64,000 nt of DNA from Caryophanales bacterium. Lineage in GTDB: Bacteria > Bacillota > Bacilli > Bacillales > Amphibacillaceae. The translations under genes were made by a program, and so were the position numbers. Below the pieces are notes generated by a model. It saw nothing but the letters and a program-made list of their open reading frames with translations. It made no database searches and was not told where the DNA came from. Where the stretch lies: positions 1-64,000 of the forward strand of contig JAPFDS010000022.1 of assembly GCA_026168805.1 (NCBI GenBank). The letters run 5' to 3'. Numbering within the stretch: the stretch's first letter is position 1; every line of letters begins with the position of its first letter. Below are positions 37,031 to 47,163 of this stretch, piece after piece.

Positions 37031-38380
37031 GTGAGCGAAGATTATTTAACAGTTACTGCTGTGACAAGGTATTTGAAACGAAAATTAGAGCTGGATCGCC
37101 ATTTAACAAATATATGGTTAAAGGGAGAAATCTCTAATTTCAATCACCATAGTAGAGGACACATGTATCTCACATTAAAAGATGAAAATACACGTATTCA
37201 AGCGGTGATGTTTTTAGGAAGAAATCGTACGTTAACCTTTCTCCCTGAAAATGGTATGAATGTACTCGTCAAGGGACAAATAAGTATTTATGAACGTAAT
37301 GGGCAGTATCAGTTGTACATTCACGAGATGGAACCTGATGGATTAGGATCGTTATTTGCTGCGTTTGAGCAGTTAAAGAAAAAACTCGACAAAGCCGGTT
37401 ACTTTTCAGCCATCCATAAAAAGTCAATTCCAATGTATCCGAATCATATTGGTGTTGTCACTTCCCCTACAGGAGCGGCGATAAAAGATATTCTTACGAC
37501 ATTAAAAAGACGTTATCCTTATACAAAAGTAACGATTTTTCCAGTGACTGTGCAAGGTAAAGATGCAGCGCCCTCTATCGTGCGCGGAATAGAACAAGCG
37601 CATGAACAAAATGATATTGATACATTGATTGTCGGACGTGGTGGTGGATCGCTAGAAGATTTATGGGCTTTTAACGAAGAAATGGTAGCAAAAGCAATCT
37701 TTCAAGCACGTATACCTATTATATCTGCTGTTGGTCATGAGACAGACACGACTATTAGTGATTTCGTCGCAGATTTAAGAGCGCCTACACCGACAAGTGC
37801 TGCCGAACTGGCAACTCCGAACTTTATCGAATTAAAACAACAAGTGCATCAATATACCAATCGGATGAACCGTGCACTGCAAACAAATATCCAACAACAA
37901 CAACACCGGATAAGACGATTAGACCGTTCATACTTATTTCGATTTCCTGAACAATTAACAAGACAAAAGGAACAACATCTTGATCAACTGGTGATGAGAA
38001 TAAAACATACCTCAAACGTCTTGATGGATACAAACAAACGTTTATTCATGAACGTTTTACAATCCTTTCAAAAATTACATCCAAAAAAGCAATTGAAAGA
38101 TAAACGTATTCAATTTCAACAAACCAATCAACACTTAGAGGTGCAGATGAAACAATACGTTGATAAAAAGCAACAAACCTTTACGATGTTGCTTGATAAA
38201 TTGATGTTATTAAATCCGCTAGAGGTAATGAAACGTGGTTTTGCAATTCCGTATAATGATAAAAGTGAATTTATTACATCAGTTCAGCAAGTACAACCAA
38301 TGGACGATGTACGTGTGAACGTACAAGATGGTACCTTACATTGCGTCGTTAAACAGGTAGAGGAGAAAAAACATGTCTGA
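37031..38380 (+). CDS. xseA: Exodeoxyribonuclease VII large subunit
   Basis: A 449-residue catalytic subunit that degrades single-stranded DNA to oligonucleotides. An N-terminal OB domain ([21 protein letters not shown]) is followed by the nuclease domain with [31 protein letters not shown] and [22 protein letters not shown], then a long coiled coil. GTG start 37031 behind GGGGGAGGGG. Overlaps xseB by eight bases. Confidence 0.95.
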   Translation: MSEDYLTVTAVTRYLKRKLELDRHLTNIWLKGEISNFNHHSRGHMYLTLKDENTRIQAVMFLGRNRTLTFLPENGMNVLVKGQISIYERNGQYQLYIHEMEPDGLGSLFAAFEQLKKKLDKAGYFSAIHKKSIPMYPNHIGVVTSPTGAAIKDILTTLKRRYPYTKVTIFPVTVQGKDAAPSIVRGIEQAHEQNDIDTLIVGRGGGSLEDLWAFNEEMVAKAIFQARIPIISAVGHETDTTISDFVADLRAPTPTSAAELATPNFIELKQQVHQYTNRMNRALQTNIQQQQHRIRRLDRSYLFRFPEQLTRQKEQHLDQLVMRIKHTSNVLMDTNKRLFMNVLQSFQKLHPKKQLKDKRIQFQQTNQHLEVQMKQYVDKKQQTFTMLLDKLMLLNPLEVMKRGFAIPYNDKSEFITSVQQVQPMDDVRVNVQDGTLHCVVKQVEEKKHV

Positions 38381-38609
38381 AAATAAAAAAGAACTTTCAT
38401 TTGAAGAAGCTATTGAATCATTAGAAACAATCGTTGAAAAATTAGAAGAAGGCGAAGTACCTTTAGAAAAAGCTTTATCATTTTATCAAGAAGGAATGAA
38501 GTTATCCAAAATTTGTAATGATAAATTAAAGCACGTACAAGAAGAAATGGTATCAATTATGGATGAAACTGGGGACTTGCAATCGTTTGACATACAGGAG
38601 GAAGAGTAA
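38373..38609 (+). CDS. xseB: Exodeoxyribonuclease VII small subunit
   Basis: A 78-residue helical protein, with [20 protein letters not shown] and [15 protein letters not shown], that coats the XseA coiled coil. Translationally coupled to xseA and just upstream of ispA. Confidence 0.94.
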   Translation: MSENKKELSFEEAIESLETIVEKLEEGEVPLEKALSFYQEGMKLSKICNDKLKHVQEEMVSIMDETGDLQSFDIQEEE

Positions 38610-38610
38610 A

Positions 38611-39495
38611 GTGAAAGCTACATTCGATGAATACATGCTAGAGAAAAAGAAACAGATCGAACAAGACATCATTTCCCATACTCAAGTGGAATCAACACCA
38701 GAGGAACTGCAACAATCCATGCATTACTCACTTGCAGCAGGTGGGAAAAGGCTTAGACCTATTTTGCTATATGCAAGTTACGAAACATATGCGAATCGTT
38801 CTAGCCGCGTTCGAAATGTAGCGTTAGCACTTGAAATGATTCATACGTACTCGCTCATCCATGATGACTTACCTGCCCTTGATAACGATGATTACCGTAG
38901 AGGGAAGAAAACGAATCATAAAGTGTTTGATGAATCAACTGCTATTTTAGCGGGAGATGCCCTGCTGACACATAGTTTCCATTTAATCGCAACAGATGAT
39001 GAACTAACAGATCAAGAAAAAGTACAGCTGATCACTTGGTTAACGGAAGCGAGTGGTCCGGCAGGTATGGTTGCTGGTCAAATATTAGATATTAAAGCTG
39101 AAAACAGTGAAGTGTCTTTACATACATTAGAAAAGATTCATGCGCTTAAAACAGGAAAATTAATTTCCTTTGCTGTACAAGCAGGCGCGTATTTAGGTGG
39201 AGCAACAGAAGAGCAGCAACAGCATTTACAAACATTCTCTCACTTTTTAGGTGTTCTATTTCAAATACAAGATGATATTTTAGATATTACTGGCGATGTT
39301 GAGAAAATGGGAAAACCTATTGGTAGTGATGCTGAAAATAACAAAAGTACCTATCCGGTAATACTAGGCTTAGAAAAAGCAATAGAGTACCGAGATTATT
39401 ACTTAAAAGAAGCTTTAGCAGCATTAGAGCATGCACAGGCAGATCATTACTATATGAAAGATCTTACAGAATACTTTACTGAACGAGACTATTGA
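38611..39495 (+). CDS. ispA: Geranyl/farnesyl diphosphate synthase
   Basis: A 294-residue prenyltransferase that condenses isopentenyl and dimethylallyl diphosphates to farnesyl diphosphate. First aspartate-rich motif HDDLPALDND near residues 88-97, second QDDILD near 222-227, and AGGKRLRP for substrate phosphate binding. GTG 38611 directly follows xseB with AGGAGG upstream. dxs, which often follows, is absent; the OLE RNA gene comes next. Confidence 0.95.
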   Translation: MKATFDEYMLEKKKQIEQDIISHTQVESTPEELQQSMHYSLAAGGKRLRPILLYASYETYANRSSRVRNVALALEMIHTYSLIHDDLPALDNDDYRRGKKTNHKVFDESTAILAGDALLTHSFHLIATDDELTDQEKVQLITWLTEASGPAGMVAGQILDIKAENSEVSLHTLEKIHALKTGKLISFAVQAGAYLGGATEEQQQHLQTFSHFLGVLFQIQDDILDITGDVEKMGKPIGSDAENNKSTYPVILGLEKAIEYRDYYLKEALAALEHAQADHYYMKDLTEYFTERDY

Positions 39496-39656
39496 CCGAG
39501 TGAATGTCATGATTACAAACCTAGGCACGCTACTACAACATATGGTTTTGAGTGTTTTTATAAACTACATATAGTGGTTGTGTCGGTTAAAATACGTGCT
39601 TTGAAATTCATGAAACCAATAGCAAATTTTCTACTTAGATGATATAATATAGTTAA

Positions 39657-40260
39657 ACGAGATGGTGCAGTATTCTAGTCAATCCTCTACTCTTGAAGGC
39701 GGGCCTAAAAATCCGCCAAAGGGCATATCAATGAAGTTCCTTGTGTTGGCTTGAAGCGCCCAGCTTTGGGTCAATGCTGGGAGTTAAGGTTTTTGGGCGA
39801 TCCACAAAGGCATGTGGGCGTAGACCCAATTACCGCGGAGGCCTATTGCTGTAGTGAACACTAAGCCTAGTTTTCATTATGGAATAGGGTATGAACCTAG
39901 TGATTAATGTTCGGGAAACGTTAATCATAGCGTAGCCTGCCTTGAGTGGTTCTATTGGGATATGAGTTTTATCGTATTCCTTCATTGGCCAATGGAGAAA
40001 TACAAGTTACACTCATTGAAATTAGAACTGCAAAAGAGGCTAGAGAGTAGTTAAAGATTGGTGAGGAAAACTCCTAGACTGTTCCAGTGACATATAAAAG
40101 GGATTATAGTGTGGACTAAGTGGTAATCCAGTCTAGCGCTTGGTGACAAGGCTAAAATAAATCTAATGGGGAACCGCCAGTATGGTAACATCTGGTATTT
40201 ATTTGGGAAAACCTACTGGACCTAAGCCGCAGTTTTTACCTTTTATATGACCGTCTCGTC
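39657..40260 (+). ncRNA. ole: OLE RNA (ornate, large, extremophilic)
   Basis: A GC-richer, ORF-free stretch between ispA and oapA, the published genomic place of OLE RNA. The ends pair: ACGAGATGGT (39657-39666) with ACCGTCTCGT (40250-40259), ten bp including one G-T, closing a 604-nt RNA close to the known length of about 610 nt. The 3' third carries the conserved, highly structured tract from about 40168 to 40232, including GGGGAACCGCCAGTATGG and ACCTAAGCCGCAG. OLE RNA forms a membrane-bound particle with OapA and is linked in Bacillus halodurans to tolerance of ethanol, cold and magnesium stress. A TATAAT box at 39643-39648 may give its own promoter, besides read-through from ispA. Confidence 0.9.
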
Positions 40261-40295
40261 CGTACATAATGGTATAAAAACTTGAGGTATGTATT

Positions 40296-40874
40296 ATGAA
40301 TTTAAAAGTTAAACGTTCTATAAAATTTAGTGTTATCATTGCCGTTATCACATTTGTGTTAGCGGCTATTTTTTCAGTTATTTCAACATCCATCCTCGGA
40401 CAGGTGATGTGGATCGTTGGGTTAGGTGTTGTTTTTCTAATTGTATGCATTGGTATCTTTTTTGACATGCTTGGAGTTGCTTCAACCGCAGCTAGTGAAG
40501 CGCCATTTCATGCGATGGCTGCTGAAAAAGTATCCGGAGCTAAAGAGGCCGTAGTGATTATTCGAAATGCTGATAAGTTTGCCAGTTTTTGTAATGACGT
40601 CATCGGGGATATCTCAGGAATTGTTAGTGGTACAGCCTCGGCAGTTGTCGTATTGGAAATAGCAGAGCTTTTTCAATCTCAGGACCAAATCTATGCGCAA
40701 ATTATCGTTTCTGTCTTGTTGACAAGTTTTGTTGCAGCATTTACTGTTGGAGGAAAAGCATTAGGTAAGTTTTTTGCGATTCAGTCCTCGACAAAAATTA
40801 TTTTTACCACTGGAAAATGTATTGCTTTCATCGAAAGGAAATTTAAATTAAACATACTACCAAAGAATAAATAA
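40296..40874 (+). CDS. oapA: OLE-associated membrane protein OapA
   Basis: A 192-residue protein (about 21 kDa) with four predicted membrane helices and basic termini. It begins 36 bases after the end of OLE RNA, the standard arrangement, and in B. halodurans it recruits OLE RNA to the membrane. A DxxxD motif (Asp101-Val-Ile-Gly-Asp105) is visible, as is FFDMLGVASTAASEAPFHAM, which I find reminiscent of DUF21/CNNM-type magnesium transport domains; that resemblance is an impression, not a search result. ATG 40296 follows TTGAGGT. Confidence 0.9.
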   Translation: MNLKVKRSIKFSVIIAVITFVLAAIFSVISTSILGQVMWIVGLGVVFLIVCIGIFFDMLGVASTAASEAPFHAMAAEKVSGAKEAVVIIRNADKFASFCNDVIGDISGIVSGTASAVVVLEIAELFQSQDQIYAQIIVSVLLTSFVAAFTVGGKALGKFFAIQSSTKIIFTTGKCIAFIERKFKLNILPKNK

Positions 40875-40917
40875 AATTCGTACATGATTGACGAATGGAA
40901 AAGGATGCACAATATAT

Positions 40918-41727
40918 ATGGGAAAACAAAGAGTCGATGTACTTTTAGTAGAACGTGGTTTATGTGAGACCCGTGAAAAAGCTAAACGATTGATTATGGC
41001 AGGTGTTGTGTTTTCAAATAGTGAACGGATAGATAAACCTGGAATGAAGCTAGATGAGAACGTACAATTACACGTCAAAGGAAAAGATATGCCATATGTC
41101 GGTCGCGGAGGCTTAAAACTAGAACACGCACTCCGTGTATTTGATGTAGGAGTTAAAGGGCAAAAACTTGTTGATATTGGCTCTTCTACAGGTGGATTTA
41201 CAGACTGTGCATTACAAAACGGAGCACAGCTGAGTTACGCAGTTGATGTAGGGTATAATCAACTTGCATGGAAACTTCGTCAAGACAACCGTGTGATTGT
41301 CATGGAGCGCACAAATTTTCGTTATGTGACAAAGGATGACTTTACCCATGGACTTCCAAATGTGGCCTCGATTGATGTATCATTTATATCTCTTACATTA
41401 ATATTCCCAGTTTTAAAAAACATCTTAGCTGATCAATCAGAAATAATTACGTTAATTAAACCACAATTTGAGGCAGGAAGAGATCAGGTTGGAAAAGGAA
41501 TCGTACGGGATCCTCGGATCCATCAAGAGGTATTACATAAAATATGTGATTTCGTCAAAGAACTAGGGTTTTCTGTACACGGGCTACACTTTTCACCAAT
41601 CACAGGTAGTAAAGGAAATATCGAGTATTTAATGCATGCAAGCTGGGGAGAAACTGAACATGCAGATCTTGATTGTGATGAAGCTATTGACGACATCGTC
41701 AAACAATCACATGAAGAACTAAAATAA
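40918..41727 (+). CDS. yqxC: TlyA family RNA methyltransferase
   Basis: A 269-residue protein with an N-terminal S4 RNA-binding domain (RVDVLLVERGLCETREKAKR) and an FtsJ-like SAM-dependent methyltransferase domain (VDIGSSTGGFTDCALQNGA). Relatives methylate 2'-O of rRNA. ATG 40918 follows AAAAGGATG; the open frame from 40888 lacks a good site. Placed between oapA and argR; dxs usually lies just upstream of yqxC but is not here. Confidence 0.92.
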   Translation: MGKQRVDVLLVERGLCETREKAKRLIMAGVVFSNSERIDKPGMKLDENVQLHVKGKDMPYVGRGGLKLEHALRVFDVGVKGQKLVDIGSSTGGFTDCALQNGAQLSYAVDVGYNQLAWKLRQDNRVIVMERTNFRYVTKDDFTHGLPNVASIDVSFISLTLIFPVLKNILADQSEIITLIKPQFEAGRDQVGKGIVRDPRIHQEVLHKICDFVKELGFSVHGLHFSPITGSKGNIEYLMHASWGETEHADLDCDEAIDDIVKQSHEELK

Positions 41728-41751
41728 CAGCTAGTAAACGGGAGGAAATAC

Positions 41752-42201
41752 ATGAGTAAAATACAACGCCACATAAAAATTCGTGAATTAATAACGAATC
41801 ATGAAATAGAAACACAAGATGAGCTTGTTGATCGCTTAAAAAAGCTTGGCTTCAATGTTACTCAAGCAACGGTTTCAAGAGACATAAAAGAATTACATCT
41901 CGTAAAAGTTCCGACAGTGAATCATACATATGCGTATAGTCTTCCAGCAGATCAACGATTTAATCCACATGAAAAATTAAAACGTCTGATTATGGATGCC
42001 TTCGTAAGTATCGATCAAACAAGCCACTTTATACTATTGAAAACGCTACCAGGAAATGCTCAAGCGGTTGGAGCTTTGATTGATAATTTAGAATGGGAAG
42101 ATATTATGGGAACGATATGTGGAGACGACACATGTTTAATTATATGTAGAGAAGAAGAGAGTACCGAGGAAATTAAAGATCGTTTTATACATATGTTGTA
42201 A
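41752..42201 (+). CDS. argR: Arginine repressor ArgR/AhrC
   Basis: A 149-residue regulator with an N-terminal winged helix ([20 protein letters not shown]) and a C-terminal arginine-binding hexamerisation core ([13 protein letters not shown] and [14 protein letters not shown]). Represses arginine synthesis and activates its breakdown. Twenty-four bases after yqxC with GGGAGGAAAT upstream. Confidence 0.95.
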   Translation: MSKIQRHIKIRELITNHEIETQDELVDRLKKLGFNVTQATVSRDIKELHLVKVPTVNHTYAYSLPADQRFNPHEKLKRLIMDAFVSIDQTSHFILLKTLPGNAQAVGALIDNLEWEDIMGTICGDDTCLIICREEESTEEIKDRFIHML

Positions 42202-42231
42202 ACCAATAGGAATACTAGTGAGGTGAGATGA

Positions 42232-43959
42232 TTGTTAACAGAGTTATCAATAAAGGATTTTGCGATTATTGATTATGTTTCCATTACATTTAATGAAGGA
42301 GTTACGGTTCTTACCGGTGAAACTGGCGCAGGAAAATCAATTATTATTGATGCTGTACAATTACTTGCTGGTGGTAGAGGATCGGTTGATTTCGTTCGTC
42401 ATGGTAAAAAAAGAGCTGAAATTCAAGGATTGTTTACTCTAGAAGCAAAAGACCACGCAGTATACAAAGTAGCCAAACAATTTGGCATTGTTATTGAGGA
42501 TGACATGCTTGTATTACAACGAACGATTACTTCTGATGGGAAAAGTATTTGTAGAGTAAATGGAAAATTAGTGACATTAGCGATTTTACGTGAATGTGGT
42601 AAAACGTTGATCGACATTCATAGTCAACATGAAACACAATCCCTTATGCAACCAGATACACACATTGATTTGTTGGACTTATATGGAGAAGCTACTATCA
42701 AAGAAACAAAATCCTCCTATCAACGTCTATATGAAAAATATAAAAAGTACCGTGAACAATATGAGCAATTTAGCAAGAATGAACAGGAACTTTCTCACCG
42801 ATTAGATTTGTTACATTTTCAAATCAATGAGTTAGAACAGGCAGAGCTCGAACCAAACGAAGATGAGCTGCTTGAGAAGGAACGTCATCAGCTCGCTCAT
42901 TACGAGAAAATATATATGAGTATTGAAAGAGCATATGCATCTCTATATGGTGAGCGAAAAGGAATTGATTTAGTCAATGACGCCCGACTATCACTAGAAG
43001 AAAGCTCTTCGTACGATCCTTTTATTAAGGAAAAACATGAAGAATTATCAAGCGCATATTTTATTATGGATGAATTAGCTTCAGAAATACGGTCATTTGC
43101 TGATACACTTCATTTTGATGAAGGACGTTTAAATGAAATACAAGCTCGTCTACATGAAATCGATCGATTGAAGAAAAAGTATGGAGAGAATGTGAATGAC
43201 ATGCTTCTCTATATGGGAACCATTTCGGAGGAAATGGAACAAATAGAAAATAAAGACTTTCATGTAGAACAATTAGAACAAGAAATGGAAAGTGTTGCAA
43301 AAGATGCCTTATTAGAAGCAAAAGAATTACACGACTTACGGAAAAAAGCTTCTGTATCACTCATTAAAGATATTCAAAAAGAATTACAAACACTGTATTT
43401 AGAACATACAGAGTTTTCGATTGTGTTTGATCCGATACCAAATATGGATCAATTGGAATCGATTCAACACGATGACATCAGATTAAAACCAAATGGATTT
43501 GATCATGTGACATTTTTAATCTCAACGAATATTGGCGAACCTCTTAAGGAGTTACATAAAGTGGCTTCTGGTGGAGAACTATCCCGCATTATGTTGGCTA
43601 TTAAAAAAATATTTTCAAAACACCAAGGAATTACAAGTGTTATTTTTGACGAAGTCGATACGGGAGTTAGTGGACGAGTTGCACAGGCAATGGCTGAGAA
43701 AATATTTCAAATTTCAACGAGGTCCCAAGTGCTCTGCATCACTCATTTGCCACAAGTCGCTGCAATGGCTGATACGCATTTACTCATTTCAAAAAAAGAA
43801 GAACAATCACGTACGGCAACATACGTAAAAGAGCTGTCCAAACAAGAGCAAGTAGATGAAATTAGCAGAATGATGACAGGGACAACAATAACGAATACAG
43901 CAAGAGAACATGGACAGGCACTCCTTGAACTTGCCAGTGACTTTAAACAAAATAATTAA
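42232..43959 (+). CDS. recN: DNA repair ATPase RecN
   Basis: A 575-residue SMC-like protein that acts early at double-strand breaks. Walker A GETGAGKSIIIDAVQLLAGG is at about 29-48, a central coiled coil follows, then the signature ASGGELSRIMLAIK and Walker B VIFDEVDTGVSG. Start is TTG 42232. It follows argR, as in B. subtilis. Confidence 0.95.
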   Translation: MLTELSIKDFAIIDYVSITFNEGVTVLTGETGAGKSIIIDAVQLLAGGRGSVDFVRHGKKRAEIQGLFTLEAKDHAVYKVAKQFGIVIEDDMLVLQRTITSDGKSICRVNGKLVTLAILRECGKTLIDIHSQHETQSLMQPDTHIDLLDLYGEATIKETKSSYQRLYEKYKKYREQYEQFSKNEQELSHRLDLLHFQINELEQAELEPNEDELLEKERHQLAHYEKIYMSIERAYASLYGERKGIDLVNDARLSLEESSSYDPFIKEKHEELSSAYFIMDELASEIRSFADTLHFDEGRLNEIQARLHEIDRLKKKYGENVNDMLLYMGTISEEMEQIENKDFHVEQLEQEMESVAKDALLEAKELHDLRKKASVSLIKDIQKELQTLYLEHTEFSIVFDPIPNMDQLESIQHDDIRLKPNGFDHVTFLISTNIGEPLKELHKVASGGELSRIMLAIKKIFSKHQGITSVIFDEVDTGVSGRVAQAMAEKIFQISTRSQVLCITHLPQVAAMADTHLLISKKEEQSRTATYVKELSKQEQVDEISRMMTGTTITNTAREHGQALLELASDFKQNN

Positions 43960-44122
43960 ATAACACCACTTTTTCTGTTGTCTACTCGGTCTATACATAT
44001 AAATGTTGATTCGTAAAGGAAATCTTACACATATTTGCGTATGTTTTACGAGGGTAAAACTCGTCAAATAGGTCAAATTAACAGTATAGCAAAATAAATA
44101 GACACAACGAGGAGAGTGGATA

Positions 44123-45331
44123 ATGGAAAAACAAATCAGGTGTATGCCCACGTTTTTATATGCATTTATTATGAGCTTTATGTTACTATGTAGCACTTTT
44201 TTAATATCTCCACTAGCAGAAACTGCTCAAGCAAATGCGACAGTTTCCGCATTTAACCAGGACGATACCTTACAAGGTTCTCCTGATGTACGTTCAAGTC
44301 AATTACAGCCTCCAAATGAACCTGTGAGCTTTTTGGCATCTAAGAAAGATCGCGACAGAATACAGGTGGTTCCAGGGGGGCAATCGATTGGTGTGCAGCT
44401 CCATACAAAAGGTGTCTTAGTTGTCGGACATCATTTAGTTACAGGTGATGAGGAATCCCTATCTCCTGGTGAAGATGCCTCCATTCAAGTAGGAGATATG
44501 ATTATTGAAATGGATGGTCAAACGATTGAAAAGATGGACGATGTAAAACCAATTGTAGAAGAAGCAGGGAAAAATAATCAAACAATTTCTGTGAACATCC
44601 GTAGAAATAACAAAGAGATTCAAACAGAACTAAAACCAAAAATGGACGATGAAAATAAGTACCAAATTGGTTTGTATATTCGGGATTCTGCTGCTGGTAT
44701 AGGAACCATGTCTTTTTATGAACCGCAGTCAAAAAAGTACGGTGCACTCGGACATGTCATTACAGATGTTGATACACAAAAGCCAGTCGAAACGTATGAA
44801 GGATCGATTATTCGCTCGTCGATCACCTCCATTGCAAAAGGAAATAACGGTATTCCAGGTGAAAAGAAAGCACGATTCTCCGTTGAGGAAAAACAACTTG
44901 GTACGGTTAGTAAGAACAGTCCTTATGGTATCTTTGGGACACTAGATGAACCTATAAAAAATGGAATTGCTGATGAGCCAATGGATATTGCTTATCCAGA
45001 CGAAGTTGAAAAAGGTCCCGCTAAAATTCTGACGGTACTTGAAGATGAAGAGGTGGAGGAGTTTGACATTGAAATTGTCAGCGCTGTTGACCAAGATAAA
45101 CCCGATACAAAAGGGATGGTTATTAAAATCACCGATGAAAAGTTACTCGATGTAACAGGTGGAGTCGTTCAAGGGATGAGCGGCAGTCCAATCATCCAAA
45201 ATGATAAAATTATTGGTGCCGTTACACATGTATTCGTCAACGATCCGACTTCAGGTTATGGTGTTCACATTGAGTGGATGCTAGAAGATGCTGAAGCATT
45301 TCCTCTTGAAACGCAATTAAAAGCAAGTTGA
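44123..45331 (+). CDS. spoIVB: Stage IV sporulation serine peptidase SpoIVB
   Basis: A 402-residue S55 peptidase secreted from the forespore to trigger pro-SigK processing. N-terminal membrane anchor at about 10-36, a PDZ domain around residues 100-180 ([20 protein letters not shown]), and the SpoIVB domain with the histidine in [12 protein letters not shown] and the nucleophilic serine in [15 protein letters not shown] near residue 352. ATG follows GAGGAGAG. In almost all Bacillus genomes spo0A follows; here a terminator and a convergent aspartokinase gene follow instead. Confidence 0.95.
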   Translation: MEKQIRCMPTFLYAFIMSFMLLCSTFLISPLAETAQANATVSAFNQDDTLQGSPDVRSSQLQPPNEPVSFLASKKDRDRIQVVPGGQSIGVQLHTKGVLVVGHHLVTGDEESLSPGEDASIQVGDMIIEMDGQTIEKMDDVKPIVEEAGKNNQTISVNIRRNNKEIQTELKPKMDDENKYQIGLYIRDSAAGIGTMSFYEPQSKKYGALGHVITDVDTQKPVETYEGSIIRSSITSIAKGNNGIPGEKKARFSVEEKQLGTVSKNSPYGIFGTLDEPIKNGIADEPMDIAYPDEVEKGPAKILTVLEDEEVEEFDIEIVSAVDQDKPDTKGMVIKITDEKLLDVTGGVVQGMSGSPIIQNDKIIGAVTHVFVNDPTSGYGVHIEWMLEDAEAFPLETQLKAS

Positions 45332-45341
45332 AGTCCCAAAT

Positions 45342-45380
45342 AAAGAAACTGGACCAAAAGGGGAGGTCCAGTTTCTTTTT
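45342..45380. terminator. Bidirectional terminator between spoIVB and the aspartokinase gene
   Basis: AAAGAAACTGGACC pairs with GGTCCAGTTTCTTTTT across a nine-base loop; A and T runs on either side. Confidence 0.88.
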
Positions 45381-45385
45381 TGGAT

Positions 45386-46729
45386 TCATGATTCAAAATA
45401 TGCTTGATATAAGGATTGGATGGCTCGTTCTAATCCTTCTACATGTATGCCGAACATCATAGAAACCTCAGAAGAACCTTGATTAATCATGTCAATGTTA
45501 ACGTGTGCGTCTGCCAAGGCAGCAGTGGCTCGTTTGGCCATACCAATGGTACTTTTCATTCCTTCGCCAACAACCATAATAATAGCTAAATCTTTTTTGA
45601 TTTTCAGGGTATCGACTTGCAGCTCTTCTTTTATGCGCTGTACAATTCTTTGTTCTTTTTCGGGTGTTAGCTGGTCTTGTCTTAATATAATGGTAATATC
45701 ATCAATGCCTGAAGGTGCATGTTCGAATGAAATGTGTTCGTCTTCTAAAATATGTAGTAATTTCCTTCCGAAACCAACTTCTCTGTTCATTAAATATTTA
45801 CTCATATAGAAACTACAAAAACCTTCATCACTTGCAATACCTACAACACAGTCAATTTCTGGGTTTTTTTCTGAAACAATCATCGTCCCTTTTGCTGTAG
45901 GGTTGTTTGTATTTTTAATACAAACAGGAATTTGGTTTTTGAAGGCAGGGATGAGGGCCTCATCATGGAAAACAGAAAATCCAGCATAGGAAAGTTCGCG
46001 CATTTCTTTATACGTGAGTTCTGCAATTTCTTTTGGTTCATGTACAAATTGAGGGTTGACTGAATAGACCGAATCAACATCGGTAAAGTTTTCATACAAA
46101 CGTGCTTGAACACCTGCAGCGACAATCGAACCCGTAATATCAGATCCGCCTCGAGAAAACGTAATAATGTCGTTGGTTTTGCTTACGCCAAAAAAACCTG
46201 GTATGACGATAATTCCACTTTTATCGCGCAACTTATATAAGTATTCAAAACTTTCTGATAAAACTTGAGCATCTCCAGGTTCGTTTGTTACAAATAAACC
46301 CGCTTGCGCAGGATGTATGTAGGAAGCTTGAAGGCCAATCGATTGTAAATAGGCTGCAACAATTTTTGCTGAGCTATCTTCACCAAATGCTTTCAGTTTT
46401 TCTGTATGATCACATGTAGTCGATTGAATGGCATCGTCTAAAGCGTGCTGAATATCCTGCAACACCTCTTCACTTATATGTAATTCATCTGTAATGGATT
46501 GAAAACGATCAATAATGGTTTCGTATAGATCTGTAATGGGTTCGTTATGTATGTGCTTTGTGCTGATTTGGATGAGTAAGTCTGTTATTTTCGTATCATT
46601 ATCTGATCGTTTTCCTGGTGCAGATACAACGACAAACTTTCGTGTTGGGTCGTCTTTGATAATCGTACCCACTTTCCTAATCTGGGAAGCAGAAGCTACT
46701 GAACTTCCTCCAAATTTTGCTACTTTCAT
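45386..46729 (-). CDS. Aspartate kinase
   Basis: A 447-residue enzyme that phosphorylates aspartate, first step to lysine, threonine, methionine and diaminopimelate. N-terminal KVAKFGGSSVA, central FSRGGSDITGS, and two C-terminal ACT domains. Length and sequence fit the monofunctional YclM (aspartokinase III) type, not the LysC type with internal start. ATG 46729 is nine bases after AGAGGAG; ATG 46738 abuts it. It occupies the place of spo0A. No lysine riboswitch or T-box fits in the 52 bases before it, so it is probably cotranscribed with the upstream yqzF gene. Confidence 0.93.
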   Translation of the reverse strand: MKVAKFGGSSVASASQIRKVGTIIKDDPTRKFVVVSAPGKRSDNDTKITDLLIQISTKHIHNEPITDLYETIIDRFQSITDELHISEEVLQDIQHALDDAIQSTTCDHTEKLKAFGEDSSAKIVAAYLQSIGLQASYIHPAQAGLFVTNEPGDAQVLSESFEYLYKLRDKSGIIVIPGFFGVSKTNDIITFSRGGSDITGSIVAAGVQARLYENFTDVDSVYSVNPQFVHEPKEIAELTYKEMRELSYAGFSVFHDEALIPAFKNQIPVCIKNTNNPTAKGTMIVSEKNPEIDCVVGIASDEGFCSFYMSKYLMNREVGFGRKLLHILEDEHISFEHAPSGIDDITIILRQDQLTPEKEQRIVQRIKEELQVDTLKIKKDLAIIMVVGEGMKSTIGMAKRATAALADAHVNIDMINQGSSEVSMMFGIHVEGLERAIQSLYQAYFES

Positions 46730-46781
46730 TGTTGTCATCTCCTCTGAAAGCTCCTGCTTATGGTAAGAGCTACTAGTTATG

Positions 46782-47009
46782 TTATTTTTTCTTTTTGATA
46801 AGGTTTTTTTTGCGATCTCTGTGAACAATAAATCCGCCAATAAAAGCCAATCCTAGTACAAATAGTATAAGACCTATAATGAATTGAATGCCAACATTAA
46901 AAAAGAGGGGGTGGAATTCATTAAAGACTGTATCCCGCATGAGTTTTATGCCATATGCAGATAGAACGCCTGGTATAAACAATAATAGTACTGCAATGAA
47001 GCGCATCAT
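46782..47009 (-). CDS. yqzF: YqzF-like membrane protein (DUF2627)
   Basis: A 75-residue protein with two membrane helices and the family opening RFIAVLLLFIPGVLSAYGIK; the tail is a run of lysines. Start ATG 47009 lies after AAAGGAAA; the neighbouring ATG 47006 is possible. Divergent from bkdR. Function unknown. Confidence 0.85.
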   Translation of the reverse strand: MMRFIAVLLLFIPGVLSAYGIKLMRDTVFNEFHPLFFNVGIQFIIGLILFVLGLAFIGGFIVHRDRKKNLIKKKK

Positions 47010-47097
47010 ATACATTTCCTTTCAAATGATTAAGTAGCCTATAGTATACCAAAAAATGTCGCTTATTTGAATGAATTTGTCTAATTGAAAAGAAGGC

Positions 47098-47126
47098 TTG
47101 CTAAACTCTTCATGTTTTATTATAAT
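47098..47126 (+). promoter_or_regulatory. SigA-type promoter of bkdR
   Basis: TTGCTA-N17-TATAAT, 38 bases before the bkdR start. Confidence 0.55.
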
Positions 47127-47163
47127 TAGAGTGCATAAAGTTGCAAAGATTAGGATGAAAACT

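Noticed and set aside
39657-40260. RNase P RNA, tmRNA or SRP RNA as the identity of the structured RNA
   Set aside because: The GAGGAAAACTCC tract recalls RNase P, but the RNase P core motifs are not found in order, there is no tRNA-like end, and the ispA/oapA neighbours fit OLE RNA.
46730-46781. Lysine riboswitch or T-box controlling the aspartokinase
   Set aside because: Only 52 bases separate it from the upstream gene, too short for either element.
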